DNA from: Chryseobacterium gleum
GTDB taxonomy: Bacteria > Bacteroidota > Bacteroidia > Flavobacteriales_D > Crocinitomicaceae
Length of the DNA stretch: 64,000 bases
NCBI GenBank assembly: GCA_945862165.1
Contig: CAMAXI010000010.1
Location: forward strand, 1-64,000
Direction of reading: 5' to 3'
The position numbers and the translations under genes are program-made. The notes beneath the pieces are model-generated. The model had not been told where the DNA came from, searched no databases, and worked only from the letters and a program-made list of their open reading frames with translations. Position 1 is the stretch's first letter. Every line of letters starts with the position of its first letter. Below, piece by piece: positions 1 through 9,201 of this stretch.

Positions 1-33
1 TCCTGAGCCAGGATCAAACTCTCCGTTGTATAA
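1..33 (-). rRNA. rrs: 5' end of 16S rRNA gene (truncated by window edge)
   Basis: Minus strand reads ...ACGGAGAGTTTGATCCTGGCTCAGGA, the universal 27F region at the 16S 5' end; exact mature 5' end is approximate. Confidence 0.93.
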
Positions 34-95
34 AACGTTGAATTTTTGTTGAGCTCATTCTATGTATTTCTACGCTGTTTCCTTATTTCCTAATA

Positions 96-106
96 TGTCA
101 AAGAAC
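96..106 (-). promoter_or_regulatory. boxA-like rRNA antitermination motif in 16S leader
   Basis: Minus strand GTTCTTTGACA upstream of 16S, resembling the TGCTCTTTGACA-type boxA seen in rRNA leaders. Confidence 0.55.
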
Positions 107-172
107 TAATCTTTTGCCGTTATTCTAAACTTTCGCCTCAATAACTCAAACACGCTGTCGTGTTGTGGGGTG

Positions 173-202
173 CAAAGATATGTATTAATTTTAATTAAAC
201 AA
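173..202 (-). promoter_or_regulatory. rRNA promoter P2, Bacteroidota-type (TTG-N19-TATCTTTG)
   Basis: Minus strand TTG (200-202), 19-nt spacer, TATCTTTG (173-180); matches the Bacteroidota consensus TTG-N17-23-TAnnTTTG. Confidence 0.75.
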
Positions 203-276
203 CAAAATGTGAAAAAAATATTTTTTTGTCTAATTTAACATTTCAAAATCCCTGTCGCTTTCTCCGTTGAGAGCTG

Positions 277-306
277 CAAAGATAGAGTACTTATTTGAAT
301 TAACAA
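277..306 (-). promoter_or_regulatory. rRNA promoter P1, Bacteroidota-type (TTG-N19-TATCTTTG)
   Basis: Minus strand TTG (304-306), 19-nt spacer, TATCTTTG (277-284); same geometry as P2. Confidence 0.75.
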
Positions 307-404
307 TCGATTTTTGAATTAAAATTTAATTATTTCTTAATATACAGTAAATAAAGGCGTTGCAAAATTATTTTTTTGTTTTCGTTTTGTTAAATAAGCG
401 GGGA

Positions 405-1379
405 TTAGAACCTAGTGAGCATTTTCTTTAGGAGAACTAGTCGTTCCAAATCAGGTGTGCTATGTAATTTCATAGCTATTTCCAAGGAAGTGGTAATTAA
501 ATTATCCCCAGAAGAACCAATCATAACACCCTGTTGTCCCTCTAAAAGTAATTCAACAGCGTATGCCCCCATTCTAGTTGCTAATATTCTATCGAATGCG
601 GAAGGACTTCCTCCTCGTTGAATATGGCCCAAAACCGTTGGGCGCAAATCAAAACCTTCGAGCATAGGCGACACTTTATTAATAAGTTCCAAACTTCCCC
701 CCTCCTGCTCACCTTCTGCAACAATTATTATACTACTTCTTTTTCCTTTATTCTGGTCTTGGATTTGAGCGACTAATTTGTTCAAGTCCGGAACTTCTTC
801 TGGAATTAAAACACTTTCAGCACCACTTGCAAGTGCAGCGTTAATTGCAATAAAACCAGCATGCCTTCCCATTACCTCTATAAAGAAGATACGATGATGG
901 CTTGAAGCTGTATCTCTAATTTTATCTACCGCATTGATAACGGTATTCAAAGCGGTGTCATACCCTATTGTATGATCAGTTCCATATATATCGTTATCTA
1001 TTGTTCCTGGAATACCAATAACTGGAATTCCCATTTCTGACGATAGAACTGTTGCTCCTGTAAAAGTGCCATCACCGCCAATCACAATCAATCCATCGAT
1101 TTTATTTTCTTTCAAATTATCGATTGCTAAAGAACGTGTCGATTTATCTAGAAATTCTAAACATCTAGAAGATCCTAAAATAGTACCGCCCGTATGAATA
1201 ATATTATCCACATCTGCATATGCCATTTCAAACAAATCTTTTTGAACCATTCCTTTATAACCATCCCGAATACCAACTGGCACAATGTTATAAAACAAAC
1301 ATGTTTTAACAATTGCTCTTGTAGCAGCATTCATACCTGGACTATCCCCTCCGGAAGTTAATAATGCAATTCGTTTCAT
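405..1379 (-). CDS. pfkA: ATP-dependent 6-phosphofructokinase
   Basis: MKRIALLTSGGDSPGMNAATRA, GGDGTFTGA, PGTIDNDIYGTDHTIGYDTA, EVMGRHAG motifs of PfkA. Confidence 0.96.
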   Translation of the reverse strand: MKRIALLTSGGDSPGMNAATRAIVKTCLFYNIVPVGIRDGYKGMVQKDLFEMAYADVDNIIHTGGTILGSSRCLEFLDKSTRSLAIDNLKENKIDGLIVIGGDGTFTGATVLSSEMGIPVIGIPGTIDNDIYGTDHTIGYDTALNTVINAVDKIRDTASSHHRIFFIEVMGRHAGFIAINAALASGAESVLIPEEVPDLNKLVAQIQDQNKGKRSSIIIVAEGEQEGGSLELINKVSPMLEGFDLRPTVLGHIQRGGSPSAFDRILATRMGAYAVELLLEGQQGVMIGSSGDNLITTSLEIAMKLHSTPDLERLVLLKKMLTRF

Positions 1380-1419
1380 TTGGAATATGTAATTAGTTAC
1401 TAGTTAAATATAACAAAAA

Positions 1420-1443
1420 AAGGTGAGTTATTCAACTCACCTT
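1420..1443 (-). terminator. Rho-independent terminator downstream of 3-hydroxyacyl-CoA dehydrogenase gene
   Basis: aaggtgagtt-attc-aactcacctt hairpin with A-tract on + (T-tract on - strand). Confidence 0.75.
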
Positions 1444-1465
1444 ACTTTTAAACTATTATTAACAG

Positions 1466-2623
1466 TTAATTACCAACTTGTAATTCACGAACTTTCCTTT
1501 TCAATAATGGATTTGGTCGATATCTATCCTCTCCGTATTCTTCAAATAAATCTGTTAACGTCGTAAGAACATTATCTACCCCAATCTCATCTGCCCATTC
1601 TAATAATCCTTTTGGATAATTAACTCCAAATTTCATAGCTGTATCAATATCTTCTCTTGAAGCAACCTGCATAAATAATGCATCATAGGCTTCATTAATC
1701 AACATTGCTAAAATTCGATTAAAAATTTTCTCTCCTAATTGAACATCTTCCTTTGGAGAAATAACGATCGCATTTTCTTGATAATCATAATACCCCTTCC
1801 CAGTCTTTCTTCCTAATAACCCAGCTTCTTTGTGTCGTTTTTGCGTGAACGAAGGTTTAAATCTAGGGTCATAGTAAAAGGCTTCAAATACGGTTTCAGT
1901 AACCGTATAATTAATGTCGTTACCAATATAATCCATTAAGGTAAAAGGCCCCATTTTAAAACCACCAAAATGGGTCATCGCCCAATCAATAGTTGCAAAG
2001 TTAGCTATCCCCTCTTCATAGATCCGTAATGCTTCCCCATAAAAAGGTCTTGCCACGCGATTAACAATAAAGCCAGGGGTATCTTTAACAAGTACTGATT
2101 TCTTTTTCCAAGAATCAATGATCGATTTTGCTTCAACAGTAACCTCATTACTTGTTCGCACTCCAGGAATAATTTCTACAAGCGCCATTAAAGGAGCAGG
2201 ATTAAAAAAATGAATACCTAACATACGCTCTGGATTTTTTAGTACAGAACTTATATAAGCTATTGATAATGAAGAAGTATTAGAAGCTAGGATACACTTT
2301 GGAGAAACAATTGACTCAATCTGACTAAAAACACTATGTTTAACCGAAATATTTTCAATAATTGCTTCGATTACCAAATCCGCACTTTTAAGCGCCTCGT
2401 AATTTGTTGTAAATTCTATTAAACGTAGTATTTTATTTGAATCCTCTTGGGTTATTTTTTGTTTTTCAACTAATTTAGTTAATGTTTTATCTAAATTAAA
2501 TTTTGCTTTATCGAGTACTTCTTGATTTGTATCGACTAAAACAACGTGATTCCAATTTTGAGCGGCAACTTGCGCAATTCCAATACCCATTGTACCTGCG
2601 CCAATAACTCCAATGTTTTTCAT
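1466..2623 (-). CDS. 3-hydroxyacyl-CoA / 3-hydroxybutyryl-CoA dehydrogenase
   Basis: N-terminal GAGTMGIGIAQVAA Rossmann motif; LASNTSSLSI; GIHFFNPAPLMALVEII; two-domain HCDH architecture. Confidence 0.92.
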   Translation of the reverse strand: MKNIGVIGAGTMGIGIAQVAAQNWNHVVLVDTNQEVLDKAKFNLDKTLTKLVEKQKITQEDSNKILRLIEFTTNYEALKSADLVIEAIIENISVKHSVFSQIESIVSPKCILASNTSSLSIAYISSVLKNPERMLGIHFFNPAPLMALVEIIPGVRTSNEVTVEAKSIIDSWKKKSVLVKDTPGFIVNRVARPFYGEALRIYEEGIANFATIDWAMTHFGGFKMGPFTLMDYIGNDINYTVTETVFEAFYYDPRFKPSFTQKRHKEAGLLGRKTGKGYYDYQENAIVISPKEDVQLGEKIFNRILAMLINEAYDALFMQVASREDIDTAMKFGVNYPKGLLEWADEIGVDNVLTTLTDLFEEYGEDRYRPNPLLKRKVRELQVGN

Positions 2624-2624
2624 T

Positions 2625-3404
2625 TTAATTTCCTTTAAAATTAGGTGCTCTTTTTTCTAAAAATGCCTGAACACCTTCTTTAAAGTCATGCGTTGTACCA
2701 GCTACCGTTTGTAATTCTTCTTCTACGGCTAATTGTGCACTTAAATCGTTTGAAAAAGATGCGTTTAAAGCTCTTTTTGTTAGGCCTAATCCTTTTGTTG
2801 GCATTTTTGCTAAATTTTGAACAAAAGCATTCACCACATCGTCAAAAGAATCATCTGCCACTGACTTGTAAATAAGGTTCATGTTTTCTGCTTGATTCGC
2901 TGAAACTTTATCTCCAGTCATCATCAAAGCAGTTGCTTTTTGCATTCCAATAATTCTAGGTAAAAAGAAAGTTCCTCCAGAATCCGGAATTAGTCCGATT
3001 TTTGAAAACGCTTGGATAAAACTAGCGGATTCTTTCGCAAATGTAATATCACATGCAAGCGCTATATTCGCTCCAGCACCAGCAGCTACGCCATTTACGG
3101 CAGCCACAACAGGTTTTTCAATGTTTCGTATTAATTCAATAATGGGATTATAATGCTCTTTTACAATCGATTGTAAAGTTGGTCCATCCGTAGCGGTTGC
3201 TTCTGCTAAATCTTGCCCTGCACAAAATGCTTTTCCTTCCCCTGTTAAAAGGATTGCTCTAACTTCATCGTTTAACACTGCTTTTTTTAATTCATCTTGC
3301 AATGTTAAGGCCATTTCCTTATTAAAGGAATTAAAAACAGTAGGTCTATTTAATGTTAGTGTTAATACACCATTTTCTAATTTTTTAAGAATTGTCATAT
3401 GCAA
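2625..3404 (-). CDS. Enoyl-CoA hydratase/isomerase family protein (PaaG-like)
   Basis: Crotonase-fold motifs GEGKAFCAGQDL, AAVNGVAAGAGANIALACDI, FSKIGLIPDSGGTFFLPR. Confidence 0.9.
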   Translation of the reverse strand: MHMTILKKLENGVLTLTLNRPTVFNSFNKEMALTLQDELKKAVLNDEVRAILLTGEGKAFCAGQDLAEATATDGPTLQSIVKEHYNPIIELIRNIEKPVVAAVNGVAAGAGANIALACDITFAKESASFIQAFSKIGLIPDSGGTFFLPRIIGMQKATALMMTGDKVSANQAENMNLIYKSVADDSFDDVVNAFVQNLAKMPTKGLGLTKRALNASFSNDLSAQLAVEEELQTVAGTTHDFKEGVQAFLEKRAPNFKGN

Positions 3405-3417
3405 TAATGTTAATATT

Positions 3418-4431
3418 TTAAATATCGTAACGTTCGCTCATTTCAACGATTCTTTTTTTAATCGTATTTCTTAGCGTTTCTGGCTCAATAACCTCTAATT
3501 CCCCTCCATAACTTAACAGAGATCGAATTAATTCTTCGGAAATTATCACTTGTAACGAAAAAGTTGTTTTATTTTTTCCTTCTTTCACCATTTTTTGTGA
3601 TGTATGAAAGGGCTGGGAGTCAATATATTTAGAAGCAATATTATCTGCTTTAAAAATTACTAATTCAGGATTAGAATTATTTACTGTAATTCCAATGGCA
3701 TTTTGAAAAAATTTATCATTCTCAAAAGAAATAGATTCTGTTGCTACAACTTCGGAAACTTCAACGTTTTCCATCCGTTCAAGCGCGTATGTAATAATTG
3801 CTTCTTTGACACAATCGTGACAAATTAAATACCAACGATTTCTATATTCTTTCAATAAAAGAGGTACAACTTTGCGTGATTTCTTTCTTTCGGAAGTAAA
3901 ACCTCCATATTCAAAATACGTGTACTTTTTCTGACGAATACCAGATAAAAGTATGGAAAGAAACTCATTTCCTTTTACGGAATGTGCAGCTTCAAATTGA
4001 ACAAAAGTGTTCGATTCATCCACTAATGGATCATTGGATATAGCAACCTTTTCTACAATTTTATCTATCGCAAACCCAAATTGCTTAAACATTTCAACAT
4101 CCTTAAATTGGGACAATGTATTCGCTGCAAATCGAATTGCATCCATATCTTCATCCGTTAAAGGGATGTCATCCAAAGAAAAAGTATCTGAATTATAATA
4201 ATAGCCTCCATGTCTTTTGCTATACTTGATGGGGGCATCGTGTTCCATTCTCAAAAAGAACAAATCTTTTTCAATGGTAGAATCACAAATATTTTCTCCT
4301 TCATCACTTCCGAACAGTGCGTCTTCACACGCTTTTCTAAGTTCTGCTTTCGAAGGGAAAGGCTTATATTTATTGCGAATTGCTTTATCGATTACACGAT
4401 AACGAATTAGTGCATTCTTTAACTGGCCCAT
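3418..4431 (-). CDS. WYL-domain helix-turn-helix transcriptional regulator
   Basis: N-terminal wHTH-like region, WYL-type core (KEYRNRWYLICHDC...ITYALERMENVEV). Confidence 0.8.
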   Translation of the reverse strand: MGQLKNALIRYRVIDKAIRNKYKPFPSKAELRKACEDALFGSDEGENICDSTIEKDLFFLRMEHDAPIKYSKRHGGYYYNSDTFSLDDIPLTDEDMDAIRFAANTLSQFKDVEMFKQFGFAIDKIVEKVAISNDPLVDESNTFVQFEAAHSVKGNEFLSILLSGIRQKKYTYFEYGGFTSERKKSRKVVPLLLKEYRNRWYLICHDCVKEAIITYALERMENVEVSEVVATESISFENDKFFQNAIGITVNNSNPELVIFKADNIASKYIDSQPFHTSQKMVKEGKNKTTFSLQVIISEELIRSLLSYGGELEVIEPETLRNTIKKRIVEMSERYDI

Positions 4432-4440
4432 TCGATTTAC

Positions 4441-5865
4441 TTAATGTGTAACTACTTCTTCTCTTTTTACATACCCAAAAAGCTCGAAAAATTTAATCGC
4501 TTTCACAACCTCCTCAGGAACATCATTCTCCCAGCTTGTAGATCCAGCGTTTATTTTACAAAGCACATCATCCGAAAGAATATGTAATAACTGTGTATCA
4601 AAATTTTGAATCGCTTCAATTTTATTGTTCTCTTTCAAGAATTGCAGTAATCCCTTAAATTTTTCTGGAATTTCTAATTTATCCAAGGAGTATAAATCTC
4701 CCGTTTCTACATCATTCGCAGGATAAACAAACATTTTAACATTGTGTCCAAAACCACGTCCAAATGCTTCTAAAATACCGCCTCGTAAATTATCATAATA
4801 ACGCTCATCAAAAATAGCATGCACATTATACACTCCTAAAATGACTCCCATTAATTGTTCGCGTGCAATCGTCGCAAGATAATCTATCATTTTGTAATGT
4901 TTCAGATAGTTTGAAATCATTACTGTATATCCTAAAGAACATAGTAATTCAGCGCGATCAATAAAATCCTTTTCAGAAATTTTACCATCCGCCGTTAAAT
5001 CTTTCAGCGTAAGCTCAAAAACTACCGCTACATTATCTTCTTTAACCCCATTTTCATTTAAAAACTGTTTGGTACCTTGCTCTATCATATCGATATGCAC
5101 CTTGGTAACTGGTCTGAAACGACCGCGCATCAAAAGAATGTTTTTCTTGTATAAAGCAGTTGCTGGTTGCAGAACTGTCCCACAAAGATCAAACATTGTT
5201 GCATCTGTTACTCCTCGTTTCACCAAATTCATTGCAATCACACGATTATCAATTCCTTCGAATGCAGGCCCTGACACGCGTAACATATCAATTTCAATAC
5301 GTTCTCTTGGCAAACGTGTAACAATTCCTGAAATGAAATCGTCAATATTGTCGTAATTGAAAAAACATGCATAAATTAAATTTACACCTAGAATTCCCAA
5401 TGCAGTTTGTTGACTTCTATTATTATTATCATGCATATTTACATGAAGTACAACATCATTATGTTCCTCTCCAAGCGCACGTTGAAAACGAATACCAATC
5501 CAGCCTTGTCCTTGGTTCGTTCTATGATAATTTAAAGATTCCACCGTATTACAAAAAGCGAAAAAACGGGTTGTTTTTTGTTTTTCAGGCAATCGGTATT
5601 TCATCGTTTCATATTCTGTTTCTAACATCGTAAGTAAACGATCTTCGCATACATAACGAGAAGCTGAACCATACATCGCATCTGACACTTTCATATCATA
5701 GGCAGATTGTGTGTAAGCAATAGTACCTGAACTACCGCCTGCTTTAAAAAAATTAGCCGCAACTTCTTGTCCTGCACCAATTTCAGCAAAACAACCATAA
5801 ATATCGGCTGTTAAATTAATTTTTAGTGCTTTATCTTCTGTTGTAAGTCTTGTACTGGATGTCAT
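4441..5865 (-). CDS. Conserved Bacteroidota hypothetical protein (cytoplasmic; starts MTSSTRLTTEDKALKINL)
   Basis: Long intact ORF, no signal peptide, highly conserved-looking sequence (DIYGCFAEIGAGQEVAANFFKAGGSSGTIAYTQSAYD); family recalled as often annotated inconsistently. Confidence 0.7.
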   Translation of the reverse strand: MTSSTRLTTEDKALKINLTADIYGCFAEIGAGQEVAANFFKAGGSSGTIAYTQSAYDMKVSDAMYGSASRYVCEDRLLTMLETEYETMKYRLPEKQKTTRFFAFCNTVESLNYHRTNQGQGWIGIRFQRALGEEHNDVVLHVNMHDNNNRSQQTALGILGVNLIYACFFNYDNIDDFISGIVTRLPRERIEIDMLRVSGPAFEGIDNRVIAMNLVKRGVTDATMFDLCGTVLQPATALYKKNILLMRGRFRPVTKVHIDMIEQGTKQFLNENGVKEDNVAVVFELTLKDLTADGKISEKDFIDRAELLCSLGYTVMISNYLKHYKMIDYLATIAREQLMGVILGVYNVHAIFDERYYDNLRGGILEAFGRGFGHNVKMFVYPANDVETGDLYSLDKLEIPEKFKGLLQFLKENNKIEAIQNFDTQLLHILSDDVLCKINAGSTSWENDVPEEVVKAIKFFELFGYVKREEVVTH

Positions 5866-6019
5866 AAGCTAAATGTATATAAACAAATGTATGAAAAAAA
5901 TATGAAGTTTAATCTGCACGATTTATCTTGTTTAATCCATTAAAACGAATTTTATACTAGAAGTTTAAAATAGCTCTTTTGTAATACAAAAAACGTATGC
6001 ATAGATTTTGAGTAGTAAA

Positions 6020-9000
6020 TTATATTTCTTGTAATTGTAAGGAACCGGTATAAAAAAGAAACCCTTTTACATGCGTATAATTCATTTCGGTAAGTACTTT
6101 TTTATACATCGAAATTTGCTTTTCATTCTTTTTGGTAGATAGTCCTGTTTTAAAATCTAAAACAATCGTTTCTTTTTCTTTAAAGATTATTTTGTCTGGT
6201 CGTTTCGTTTCATTGGGTCCTATAATTATTGATTGTTCATTACTTATTTTACTTGCACCTGAAATTAACGTCTGGTAGGGAGCATGATTTAAAATGATAG
6301 TTAACTCTTTTGAAATTCGATCTAGAAATTCAATTTCAATTTTCCCTTCTTTATACATATACTCTAATGTCACTTCTATAGTATCGGGTGTGTTAATTAA
6401 AGCTAGTGCTTCGTGTAACTGATTCCCATATCTTCGAGCAGCACTTAAATCAGCATCTTGATGTAATAGATTAGAATTTAATGAAATATCTGGAAACCAT
6501 AAACGATCACTAAAATTAGTTGGTACAAAATTATCCATTTTTGTTGTTGTGTGTTCTTCCGTCTTCGTAGACTTTTCTCCAAAAATAAATTGTACTTCCG
6601 ATGTGTCAGAAGACCAAATTGTTGGTTCTAAACCTTGTATTGTTTGATGAAAAGTTGCTCCAAAGTTTCCTTTTTGATGCAAATTACCAATATACAAGCG
6701 TTCCACTGGACGTGTCATCATCACATAACAAAGGTTTAATTTATCAATGAAGTTTTGACTCTTCTCTTGTTTTGTAAAATTGGCAATACTTTTTATTGGA
6801 CTTTTTACAGATAATCCGGAATACAAAAAATAGCCATTATCTTCTATCAAATATTTTGCCTTTTTAGAATCGAGACTAAAATCTAAATTTGGTAATAATA
6901 CAATCGGGAATTCTAACCCTTTCGATTTATGTCCTGTCATTATTTTAATTGCTTCTTTATTCTCCGGAATTTGAATTGCACTGTTTTTTCCGGTTTTTTC
7001 GTACGCTTCTAAAAACAATTCCAAATTTGGACCAAACAAAACATCAAAGTTATGTAGCATATCCGACAAATGATGTAGATATGTGTTACTTAATTCATTT
7101 ATATTCAATATTTTGAAAAAACTTTGCAACAACATATATAAACTATCGTACTTAAAATAGAAGTTCTCTTCCGATCCGAAAATATCTACTATAAAATGTT
7201 TAGAATCAAAAAAAGTTACCGTTTTGTTCGATTTATTTATATAGGTTTTCCAATAATTATTTTGGCTTTCAATTTCATTCTCCGAAAAACAGGAAAAATA
7301 TAATTCACAAAATCTTTTTGCTTCTAATTCTCCTTTAGGATTCGTCCGCCATTTTAAAAATGCAATTGCTAATTTCACATAATGATCGGAATTGACTAAT
7401 AAACTATCGTCCGAAACGACTTTATATTTTTTAGACAATTCTATCGCCCAAGCATTACATTCTTTTTTTGTATTACCAAGAATACAGATATCTCCACCAT
7501 CATATCCTTCTTCGATGAGTTCATCTACCCATTTCACTAATTGAATGAGCGTTTTCTCTTTAATGTCCTCTGATATTTCTTGTGAAATAATTTCCACATA
7601 GCCACCAATACTTCCTTTTGGATCTTGATACACATCTTTGTAAAAATCCTTGTGATGGGAAGAAATATACTGCTGAATTTCTTGAAAAAACAAGTTGTTA
7701 AACTTTACAATTTCTTGCGCAGAACGATAATTACTAGTCAGTGGATTTTTAACTCCTAATGCTTCAAAATAGTTTGAAAGCAGCTCTGTTTTTGGATCAT
7801 TTTCAGGATTATATAAGGCAGGAAGAGCGACAAACTGTTCTGCCAACCCGTTTTTAAAACGATAGATGGATTGTTTTGCATCTCCAACAATTAAATTTTC
7901 ATATTTGTTAGCTAATGATTCATGTAAAAGGGGAACAATATTTTGCCACTGTAAACGAGAAGTATCCTGAAATTCGTCTAATAAAAAATGTTTAAATCGA
8001 TTTCCGATACGTTCATATATAAAAGGAGCATTTTCATCCCGAATTAAATCCGAAATTAATTTATTAAATTCCGATATGCGTAATATTTTATCTGTTTCCC
8101 GAACCCCCTCCAATTCTTTGGAAATACATTGTAAAAGGGCCATGTTATAAAAATTCTTATATGCCTCTTTCATTAAAAAATAGGATGCGATTTCTTGTGT
8201 AAAAAAAGTATTAAATGAAAGACTTTTTGATTTTAAAGTTTCTGGGAACTGTTTTGTTTTATTTCCGTTTTCAATGTTTCTTAACATCGCCTCGGAAAAA
8301 AAACCATTTTCAAAACCATCTCCTGCAAACAATTTCGTTGAAATCAACTTTCTATAGGCATTACCAGAGGTAGATCCTCCTGGCAACTCTTTTTCATCCA
8401 CAGATTCAAATACTTGATATAGTTCTTTAGCTAGGGTAGAAATATTTTCTTCAATCGTTTTAATAGCAGTCTTTAATGATACAAACGCATTTTTCGAATA
8501 ATCATTATTTATTAGCACTTCTATTTGCTTAAAATATTTTTCGTTGGTAAGAATTGTTGCAAAACTTCGTAATTGCGATTGAAAATTCCATGTCTCCTCA
8601 TCTTCCAGTTTTTCTTTGGAATAATTGATAATCAAAGAAGCAATCGCATTATTTCCTAATTCATCGATGCTATCCATTAGTTTTTCAATGATTTCACTTA
8701 ATACCTCATCCTCGTTCAATACAATTTTAGAATCAATTGGTAGATCTAATTCTTTTGAAAATGAGCGGATCAAACGAAGATTAAATTTATCGATGGTCAT
8801 TACATGAAAATCTTCGAATTGATGAAGGATCTGTTTCAGTGTCGTTTTAGCACGTTCAACAATTTCTTTTTCAGCAACATTCAATTCCTTTGAAAGTTGT
8901 GCAATCTTCATAATTCCTTTCTCTCGTCTTTTTCCAACTTCTATTTCTACGGATGAAATTTCATCGAGCGCATCTAGGATACGTTGTTTCATTTCAAAAG

Positions 9001-9157
9001 CAGCTTTATTCGTAAAAGTCATTGCCATTACATGACTAAAACTCTTTTCCGTTACGTGCGACAAAATGAGTTTCAAGTATTTTTGAACGAGACTATATGT
9101 TTTTCCACTTCCAGCAGAGGCGTTTAAAACTTCAAGGGGTTTGAAAGATTCAGACAT
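6020..9157 (-). CDS. UvrD/AddA-type helicase-nuclease (PD-(D/E)XK C-terminus)
   Basis: Walker A NASAGSGKTYSLVQKYL; TFTNKAAFEMKQRI; LLDEFQDTSRLQW; GDAKQSIYRFKNG; TGHKSKGLEFPIV; C-terminal IVLDFKTG nuclease motif. Confidence 0.92.
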   Translation of the reverse strand: MSESFKPLEVLNASAGSGKTYSLVQKYLKLILSHVTEKSFSHVMAMTFTNKAAFEMKQRILDALDEISSVEIEVGKRREKGIMKIAQLSKELNVAEKEIVERAKTTLKQILHQFEDFHVMTIDKFNLRLIRSFSKELDLPIDSKIVLNEDEVLSEIIEKLMDSIDELGNNAIASLIINYSKEKLEDEETWNFQSQLRSFATILTNEKYFKQIEVLINNDYSKNAFVSLKTAIKTIEENISTLAKELYQVFESVDEKELPGGSTSGNAYRKLISTKLFAGDGFENGFFSEAMLRNIENGNKTKQFPETLKSKSLSFNTFFTQEIASYFLMKEAYKNFYNMALLQCISKELEGVRETDKILRISEFNKLISDLIRDENAPFIYERIGNRFKHFLLDEFQDTSRLQWQNIVPLLHESLANKYENLIVGDAKQSIYRFKNGLAEQFVALPALYNPENDPKTELLSNYFEALGVKNPLTSNYRSAQEIVKFNNLFFQEIQQYISSHHKDFYKDVYQDPKGSIGGYVEIISQEISEDIKEKTLIQLVKWVDELIEEGYDGGDICILGNTKKECNAWAIELSKKYKVVSDDSLLVNSDHYVKLAIAFLKWRTNPKGELEAKRFCELYFSCFSENEIESQNNYWKTYINKSNKTVTFFDSKHFIVDIFGSEENFYFKYDSLYMLLQSFFKILNINELSNTYLHHLSDMLHNFDVLFGPNLELFLEAYEKTGKNSAIQIPENKEAIKIMTGHKSKGLEFPIVLLPNLDFSLDSKKAKYLIEDNGYFLYSGLSVKSPIKSIANFTKQEKSQNFIDKLNLCYVMMTRPVERLYIGNLHQKGNFGATFHQTIQGLEPTIWSSDTSEVQFIFGEKSTKTEEHTTTKMDNFVPTNFSDRLWFPDISLNSNLLHQDADLSAARRYGNQLHEALALINTPDTIEVTLEYMYKEGKIEIEFLDRISKELTIILNHAPYQTLISGASKISNEQSIIIGPNETKRPDKIIFKEKETIVLDFKTGLSTKKNEKQISMYKKVLTEMNYTHVKGFLFYTGSLQLQEI

Positions 9158-9168
9158 AGTTTAAATTT

Positions 9169-9197
9169 AAAAGGCTGCTTCATAGAAACAGCCTTTT
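9169..9197 (-). terminator. Terminator-like hairpin between adhesin and helicase genes
   Basis: aaaaggctg-N11-cagcctttt inverted repeat directly downstream of the 9202-13998 stop; short T-run. Confidence 0.5.
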
Positions 9198-9201
9198 GTT
9201 A

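Noticed and set aside
415-621. Short ORFs antisense to housekeeping genes (e.g. 415-621, 2693-2875, 5069-5356, 42387-42683, 42816-43166)
   Set aside because: All lie opposite strongly conserved genes, lack recognisable domains and are expected by chance on the opposite strand.
6020-9157. Defence island centred on the helicase-nuclease
   Set aside because: Motifs fit AddA-type recombination/repair and the neighbours are an adhesin gene and a conserved hypothetical; no other defence genes in the window.
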